This document shows positions 59,080 to 64,000 of a stretch of DNA of 64,000 bases, piece after piece (within the stretch, counting starts at the first letter, position 1; every line of letters starts with the position of its first letter). The DNA comes from Candidatus Hydrogenedentota bacterium (GTDB lineage Bacteria > Hydrogenedentota > Hydrogenedentia > Hydrogenedentales > SLHB01). The notes under the pieces are model-generated. The model had not been told where the DNA came from and did no database searches. It was given only the letters and a program-made list of their open reading frames with translations. Position numbers and translations under genes: made by a program. Where the stretch lies: positions 1 to 64,000 of the forward strand of contig JABWCD010000005.1 of assembly GCA_013359265.1 (NCBI GenBank), given 5' to 3'.

Positions 59080-60179
59080 TCCAGGCGCGCGAAGATTTTC
59101 GTTCCAGACGCTGTGCGTTCGCCGTCGATCGCTTTCAACTCGAACAGCATGGACATGTCGCGATACCAAGCTTTATCTGGATTCTTGAGCGCGGAGTAGA
59201 GCGGCAGCGTTGCCTCGCAGAAGTCATCCACCAGCATGTCCTGCTCGAGGAGTAGCGTAAGCATTTTGATTTGCCGCTCGGCGATGACGCGCTTTCGCGT
59301 ACTCTTCAACCGATTGAACAGGTCGTACATCTGGTTTCGAAACAACGCCTTTGAAACGTTAATGCGGATTTCGTCCAGCAATCGACGGCATTGGAGTTCG
59401 ATTCCATGCAGGCCAAAGATCAAAAACGGCGTCAGATCGTTGTCGTTGGCGCGGACTTCCGCGAGGGCGCGCAGGTATGCGTTCTTTTCTTCATAGTAGT
59501 AGTTCGACATTGCGATGAAGAGCGTGTCGCGTAGGCCGCAGCGTTGCAGGAGGAGGGCCTCGATGGCGCGGGCGGTACGGCCGTTTCCGTCGAGAAAGGG
59601 GTGCATCGCGGCGAAGTGATAGTGTGCGGCGAGGGCGCGGACGAGGGGGTCGTGTTCCGCCATTTGCTTTGTCAGCGCGCCGCAGTATGTGTTGAATGCC
59701 GTTTCGCACTCCCTGCCGCCTTCGACGCCCCTGTGCCGCGGCGATCCGAAGGTGACATTTTGATCGTGACCGCGCAGCGTTCCGGGCGGACAGTGGTCGT
59801 CGTCGGCGTTCGTCACGATGAGGCGGTGCACTTCGAGGATGGTACCGCGGTCGATCGGATAGTCGTTCGGAAGACTTGCGATCCATCGATAGGCACGGAC
59901 GGCCGCCGCAGCCTGGCGTTGGGACCGTGTGCTCAGTTCGTCGAGATCGTCGGAGAGCGCGGCGTCGAGTTCCCTTTCGGTGAAGTCTGCGCCTTCGATT
60001 CGGGAGGTCCCCGCGATTTCGCGTTTGAGTTGTATTTGTTGGAGTCTCTCGGCCCAGCTCCGCTGGTACGGGATCGTGGTCAACGAGAGCACCGCGGCCT
60101 TGGCAGTGGTCAATGGTGCGAGGATGGCTGCCGGGAGGTACTTGCACCAGTCGGTTGGGTGTAGGTATGGAATAGCCAT
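58992..60179 (-). CDS. Fic-domain protein (class II-like AMPylase)
   Basis: 395 residues. Fic enzymes transfer AMP or related groups onto target side chains. The core motif is complete, HPFLDGNGRTAR at 193-204 with catalytic His193. An N-terminal inhibitory motif T58-S-R-I-E-G63 fits the (S/T)xxxE(G/N) class that blocks ATP until relieved. The Fic core is followed by an extra C-terminal domain (about 260-395). A TATAAT sits six bases before the ATG, so the mRNA may be leaderless. The upstream spacer is very AT-rich, which fits a gene acquired by transfer. Confidence 0.92.
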   Translation of the reverse strand: MAIPYLHPTDWCKYLPAAILAPLTTAKAAVLSLTTIPYQRSWAERLQQIQLKREIAGTSRIEGADFTERELDAALSDDLDELSTRSQRQAAAAVRAYRWIASLPNDYPIDRGTILEVHRLIVTNADDDHCPPGTLRGHDQNVTFGSPRHRGVEGGRECETAFNTYCGALTKQMAEHDPLVRALAAHYHFAAMHPFLDGNGRTARAIEALLLQRCGLRDTLFIAMSNYYYEEKNAYLRALAEVRANDNDLTPFLIFGLHGIELQCRRLLDEIRINVSKALFRNQMYDLFNRLKSTRKRVIAERQIKMLTLLLEQDMLVDDFCEATLPLYSALKNPDKAWYRDMSMLFELKAIDGERTASGTKIFARLEWPTEITETEFFRIVNEMPKAKSHSFLDH

Positions 60180-60185
60180 AAAGTG

Positions 60186-60191
60186 ATTATA
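60186..60191 (-). promoter_or_regulatory. -10 element for fic, possible leaderless start
   Basis: Perfect TATAAT on the minus strand with six bases before ATG 60179, which places the transcription start at or next to the A of the ATG. The AT-rich spacer to 60329 holds further TATAAT-like sites (60219-60226, 60244-60249) but no clear -35. Confidence 0.5.
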
Positions 60192-60329
60192 GCACAACTC
60201 ATTTCGCGGTTTATTTCGGATAATATAATGCTGTAAGTCATTGAATTATAATATGTTATATATATTTTTAGTGAAGCAACTCGACGAAATAAAACTCGAT
60301 TCATTTCCAGTCCATTTCCGCTCCTATCT
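60192..60329. other. AT-rich intergenic island
   Basis: About 138 bases between the fic promoter and the stop of the GT4 gene, clearly poorer in GC than anything else in the window and with repeated TAAT/ATTATA stretches. No gene. It may be a boundary scar of a transferred fic module. Confidence 0.45.
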
Positions 60330-61415
60330 CTAAACATTTCGGAACAAGGAGTCGTAGACCGCCAGATTGCCGGAGACCATCGCGTCGGCGGTGAATCGGG
60401 TGCGAACCAGTTCGTATGCGGCCTCGATCATGCGGCGCATCTGCCCGGCGTCGTGAAGCAGTCCCGCGATGGCCGATCCGAGTGCTGCACTGTTCCCGAC
60501 GTGCACCAGTAGACCGGTCTCTCCGTCGCGGACCATTTCGGGGATGCCGCCGGCGTTGGTGGCGACGACCGGTACGCCGCAGGCCATAGCGTCGAGGACC
60601 GAGGTGCCGAGGCCCTCTTCGCTGCTGGACATGACGAAGAGATCGAGTGCGCGAAGGAGGCGCGGGACGTCGTTGCGCTGGCCGAGGAGCGTCACGGCGT
60701 GCCGGATGTCCAGGCGGTCGATCTGCGCTTCGAGTTGTGGACGCAGAGGACCCTCGCCCGCGATGACGAGGCAGAACCGCGGAATTTCCTTGAGGACGTG
60801 CGGCACGGCGTTCAACAGCGTTTCGTGGTCCTTGTGGCCGACGAGCGCGGCGACGTTTCCCGCGAGCGGGACGCCTTCGGGAATGCCCAATTCGGCGCGG
60901 TGGAGCGGGTCTACATCAAACCGCTTTAGATCGATGCCGCTGTGAACGGTGCACAGTTTCGATTCCGGGATGCCGAAGTCGCGCATGACCCGCGCGATGC
61001 AGCCGGATATCGCGACAATGCGGTCGGGCTGGTTGTACTTCCACTGGCTGAACACGTTCGCGTTCGGCGGGAAGTCCACGCGGCGGGACGCAACGACGCG
61101 CCCGCGGCCCGCGATTTTTTTTGCGAGCGCGGCGTAGGTGATTGCATGGCTGCTGTGCGCGTGCAGGATGTCGATGGCATGTTTGCGAACGGCGCGGGAG
61201 AGCTTGCAGGCCGTGACGATATCGAACTCGCCGCGACAGGGCACGGGAATTCGGACAAGGTCCTGGACCCCGTGATCGCGCGCGAGGAATTCGCTGTCCG
61301 GTTTTCCCGCGATAAAGCAACGGTGGCCGCGTTCGGCCAGGCCGCGAATGAGATAGCTTGCCTGCTGCTCGCCGCCGCGCCAGCCGGACTGCTCGTCAAT
61401 GTGAAGGACGTTCAC
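60330..61415 (-). CDS. GT4-family glycosyltransferase
   Basis: 361 residues, GTG start in a GTGA overlap with the upstream glycosyltransferase. The GT-B fold shows NVAALVGHKDHETLLNA near the start of the C-terminal half and the GT4 donor-site block SSSEEGLGTSVLDAMACGVPVVAT with its conserved Glu residues. It acts in the cytosol on nucleotide-sugar donors. Together with the upstream GT4 it probably builds a surface or lipid-linked glycan. Confidence 0.88.
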   Translation of the reverse strand: MNVLHIDEQSGWRGGEQQASYLIRGLAERGHRCFIAGKPDSEFLARDHGVQDLVRIPVPCRGEFDIVTACKLSRAVRKHAIDILHAHSSHAITYAALAKKIAGRGRVVASRRVDFPPNANVFSQWKYNQPDRIVAISGCIARVMRDFGIPESKLCTVHSGIDLKRFDVDPLHRAELGIPEGVPLAGNVAALVGHKDHETLLNAVPHVLKEIPRFCLVIAGEGPLRPQLEAQIDRLDIRHAVTLLGQRNDVPRLLRALDLFVMSSSEEGLGTSVLDAMACGVPVVATNAGGIPEMVRDGETGLLVHVGNSAALGSAIAGLLHDAGQMRRMIEAAYELVRTRFTADAMVSGNLAVYDSLFRNV

Positions 61416-62599
61416 GCGACCTTTCGCTTGCGCGCGGCGTGGATTGCGAGCGCGCGGCCGTAAGCGTCGAGCGTGCGCTGGGCCAGAAGATCGAGCGTGA
61501 ACTCGTCGGAGACGCGCTGGCGCGCGGAGGCGCCCATCGCCGCGCGCACAGCTTGATCGGCGACGAGCTTGCGCAACGCATCCGCCAGGGGGCCGACGGT
61601 CCCTTGCGGAACGACATAGCCGTCGATTCCGTCGCGCACAATTTCTTTGGTGCCGCCGTGATCGGAAGTGACGATTGGTTTTCCGGTCGCCATTTGTTCC
61701 ATGACGCTGAAGGACGAAGCCTCGCAGTCGATCGAGGGCTGCACGCCGATGTCGAACGCCTGCATGCAATCGCCGATATCGTTACGAAACCCCGCGAAGT
61801 GGGTGATGTCGCCGATCCCCAATTCGCGGGCGCGCTGTTTGAGCGAATGTTCGAGCACGCCTTGACCGAGCACGAGGAGTCGGAGACCGGGAAAGTCGGG
61901 CATGAGTTGTGCGGCGGCCTCGAATAGAAGACGATGGCCTTTCGCGTCGGCGAGGCGCGCGGCGATGCCGACGACGGCATGCGAATCGTCATAGCCGAAT
62001 TCAGACCGCACGCGCGCGCGCGCGGCGGCGTCCGGACGGAACTTCTCGGGGTTGACGCCGTTGTGAATGACGCACATGCGCGTGGCGTCGAACACCGGGC
62101 GCGGCGCCCGCAGATCGAAGACGGCCTTACACACGGCAATCTGGTAGTCGGTCCAGGCGAGGTTCAGTTTCCGGTTGGGCCAGTTCTCGTTCACGACGTA
62201 GGTGTTGTGGCGCGAGCGGACCATGCAGACGGGGTGGCCCATCAACTGGTTTGCGAGCGCGCTGACCCAGTGGTCTTGCGAGCCGTTCGCGTGGAGGACG
62301 TCGGGGCGTTCGCTACGGACGAAGTCCTGGAGGGCGCGAATGTCGTGCCACCACGCGGCGGGCCGCGCGCCGCCCCGGTATTGGAGGCGGTTGTAGACGT
62401 TTGCGCCCGCATCGCGCGCCATGTCGGCGAGCACACTGTCGGTTTTGCAGCCGACGGTGATGTGGTGGCCGCGCGCGACGAGATTGCGGGCCAGTTCAAT
62501 GACGTACCGCACCTGACCGCCGCCCTTCAGGTGAGGGTCGGTAATCACGATGCGCAACGGCCGCCCGGCCACCGCGCCGATTGCGACACCGTCGGTCAC
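61412..62599 (-). CDS. GT4-family glycosyltransferase
   Basis: 395 residues, GTG start. N-terminal GT-B region has DPHLKGGGQVRYVIELARNL; the donor half shows GIAARLADAKGHRLLF and the family Glu block QPSIDCEASSFSVMEQMATG. It is translated with the next GT4. Six bases separate its start from the stop of the small acidic gene upstream. Confidence 0.88.
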   Translation of the reverse strand: MTDGVAIGAVAGRPLRIVITDPHLKGGGQVRYVIELARNLVARGHHITVGCKTDSVLADMARDAGANVYNRLQYRGGARPAAWWHDIRALQDFVRSERPDVLHANGSQDHWVSALANQLMGHPVCMVRSRHNTYVVNENWPNRKLNLAWTDYQIAVCKAVFDLRAPRPVFDATRMCVIHNGVNPEKFRPDAAARARVRSEFGYDDSHAVVGIAARLADAKGHRLLFEAAAQLMPDFPGLRLLVLGQGVLEHSLKQRARELGIGDITHFAGFRNDIGDCMQAFDIGVQPSIDCEASSFSVMEQMATGKPIVTSDHGGTKEIVRDGIDGYVVPQGTVGPLADALRKLVADQAVRAAMGASARQRVSDEFTLDLLAQRTLDAYGRALAIHAARKRKVA

Positions 62600-62605
62600 G
62601 GCCGG

Positions 62606-62836
62606 CTACTCTTCCTCTTCGTCTCCGCGCGACGTGCGCACGGCGACGGTCTCGTCGTGCCAGTCCTCGACAATGGTGTCGGGGATATCGAGTGGCTGGT
62701 TTTGGTCCAGGGCCTGCAACAACGACCCGATTTTGTCGTTTGCTCCGTCCAACCGGCCAATTGCCGCGTCCAGTTCGTCGTCGATAGACTTCAAGTCGTC
62801 ATCACGATGGATGACGAACTTCGATTTCTTAGCCAT
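62606..62836 (-). CDS. Small acidic coiled-coil protein
   Basis: 76 residues, with AAGGGAAG just before ATG 62836. The N-terminus is basic (AKKSKFVIHRDDD), the middle a helix with heptad-like leucines, and the end strongly acidic (SRGDEEEE). No family recognised. It is the first gene of a likely three-gene transcript with two GT4 enzymes. Confidence 0.68.
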   Translation of the reverse strand: MAKKSKFVIHRDDDLKSIDDELDAAIGRLDGANDKIGSLLQALDQNQPLDIPDTIVEDWHDETVAVRTSRGDEEEE

Positions 62837-63214
62837 GTACTTCCCTTGTCCTGTCCAGTCCAAATTCGCGCCGACGCCACGAAACGTCGCCTCGCCAAGC
62901 GACGCGCCCCGGTGTTCGCCCCAGTCGTGGCGCCTTCGTCCGCGCGCGTTCGCAGCCGTATCCATGCCGAAATTAAATCGTCGCGGGCCGCTGCGCAAGA
63001 ACCGAAGTATTCTCACATATTAGCCCAGCGTGTTGCACTCCGGGCGCGGGAAGCGAGGTAGCGAGTAGCGAGGAAGGTAGGAAGCAAGAGGATGACATAC
63101 GGGCTATCCGTTTGGCGCTTACAGGGGGGGTGTAGAAAAGTTTTTTGACGATTCAAGGGGTGATTTGATTGACGCGTTGGGTGAAATTCGTGACGGGCAA
63201 CGGGAAGTATTGGA

Positions 63215-63476
63215 ATATTGGTTTTTGCATGGTCGGTCTCCTGGGTGCGTGGCTGGCGTGTTGTGGAGTGGGACAAAGCAGAGCTTTTCAAGAGTGCGTT
63301 CCCAAGCGGAAGCGTGGGAACGAGTCAATATTGGCTTTTGCATGATTGGCCTCCTGGGTGCGTGGTTGGCGTGTTGTGGAGTGGGGCAAAGCAGAGCTTT
63401 CCTCCTTCGCCCTTCCGTGTAGCAGGGGTCCGGGGACAAGTTCAAGAGTGCGTTGCGAAGTGGAAACTTCGTAACG
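63215..63476. repeat. 113-bp direct repeat with covarying hairpins
   Basis: A block opening ATATTGG (63215) is repeated at 63328 after exactly 113 bases, with close identity for about 73 bases. Between and after the copies sit two hairpins of the same plan: CGTTCCCAAGCGGAAGCGTGGGAACG, one base over the limit if written whole is avoided, is at 63297-63322, and CGTTGCGAAG/CTTCGTAACG at 63451-63476. A third relative is at 44366. Stem bases change in pairs, which supports an RNA-level structure. Confidence 0.7.
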
Positions 63477-63936
63477 AGTACGAACGAGTGAGAAGCTCCG
63501 CTTCGCCTCCTCAAACACCAAACGCGCGCCAATCGCCATGAACCACGAAACCGCCCGCTCACTTCTTTACCCACGGCGTTGCACTATCTTGCACTCAGAT
63601 TTCGGAGGAGTAGTCTGGAGCACGCCACCGCGGATCACGCGGATCATGTGGATGGGATTCACGACGAAGGCGTACACGGTCGGCAAGTGGTGCGCTCGTG
63701 GTCAAGCGCTGCGGACCATCGGGGGACGGCGGCCGATCGTGTATTTTCGACGGAGTTCGCGACGTGCCGGCGTAGCGAACGACTGGATCGATTGTCTGAT
63801 GTTGGTGATGTAAAACGATCTCGTACGGGTCAGCGCCAGCTCCCGAACGGGCCGGCTTTGCGGCGGAAAGGGCTTTTTCGCAACTGGATAGGCTCGTGGG
63901 ACGGCTCCTGTAGCCCCGCAATCGTGGGCGCAAACG

Positions 63937-63961
63937 GAGATCGCGTTTACAAAGCGATCTC
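63937..63961. terminator. Short perfect hairpin at window end
   Basis: GAGATCGC and GCGATCTC pair across nine bases. Two T bases follow. Could end a transcript entering from either side; no gene can be assigned to it. Confidence 0.35.
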
Positions 63962-64000
63962 TTGAAGACTAACACTCCAGGAGAGCTTAAATCGTAGTCC

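Larger units (their letters stand above)
62837..64000. other. Repeat-rich tail with no convincing gene
   Basis: About 1.16 kb. Short open frames here have no recognisable features and are broken by repeats. The section 63215-63476 is repetitive. Downstream of 63540 both strands have moderate frames without a family; a decayed gene is possible but unsupported. Confidence 0.5.

Noticed and set aside
63538-63975. Open frames on both strands near the window end
   Set aside because: No family, no ribosome site, and neither strand looks better than the other.

Overview
The window is a GC-rich chromosomal stretch of a Gram-negative-type bacterium. Evidence for that type is the run of signal peptides, lipoprotein signals and periplasmic enzymes. 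The gene mix is Gfo/Idh/MocA oxidoreductases, a PQQ-like propeller, an ELWxxDGT repeat protein, a membrane Ser/Thr kinase with an external ligand-binding-type domain, sigma-54 activators with FHA/GAF/PAS inputs, PIG-L deacetylase and a thioredoxin/cytochrome/copper-enzyme fusion. This resembles the Planctomycetes/Lentisphaerae/Hydrogenedentes-like environmental phyla. I favour a Candidatus Hydrogenedentes-like organism, but that is inference. There are no phage, IS or CRISPR genes. Gaps between genes carry several dispersed, hairpin-forming repeat families.

Layout. 1-0.9 kb: 113-bp tandem repeat array. 0.9-11.8 kb: secreted subtilase, membrane protein, then a minus-strand block (PIG-L deacetylase, lipoprotein, HAD phosphatase, small membrane protein, glycine-zipper lipoprotein) and a cytosolic helical protein. 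12-18.6 kb: PQQ-like propeller, spermidine-synthase-like membrane protein, a truncated tRNA-Asp 3' end, leuS. 18.9-26.1 kb: a regulatory locus made of a membrane Ser/Thr kinase, a secreted ELWxxDGT protein and an FHA-GAF-AAA+-Fis sigma-54 activator, followed by a hairpin, a consensus-spaced sigma-54 promoter and three small genes. 26.8-32.8 kb: esterase, acylphosphatase, HEAT protein, GH4 glycosidase, PHP phosphoesterase, beta-helix protein. 33.3-38.6 kb: thiC-rhodanese, then a methyltransferase/FAD reductase/type III PKS operon. 38.6-41.8 kb: GAF-PAS sigma-54 activator, a near-consensus sigma-54 promoter, ECF sigma factor and STAS protein. 42-49.4 kb: dus, class II aldolase, DUF2007-like protein, GT39-like membrane enzyme, hemE, mercuric-reductase-like flavoprotein with TVP38 protein. 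49.5-56.4 kb: entericidin-like peptide, two Gfo/Idh/MocA enzymes flanking a parvulin isomerase, and the thioredoxin/cytochrome/copper fusion. 56.8-62.8 kb: GT-C-like membrane protein, Fic enzyme with an overlapping membrane protein, two GT4 glycosyltransferases and a small acidic protein. The last 1.2 kb are repeats with no convincing gene.

Common theme. Two loci each pair a sigma-54 activator with a nearby sigma-54 promoter feeding small regulatory genes: a lone Fis-type HTH at 25.5 kb and an ECF sigma plus STAS at 39 kb. The first also has a kinase whose predicted phosphorylation output matches the FHA domain of its own activator. This kinase/ELWxxDGT/FHA locus is the best candidate for an undescribed signalling system. 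Tight ATGA/GTGA stop-start overlaps recur in nine gene pairs, so translational coupling is the normal operon style here.
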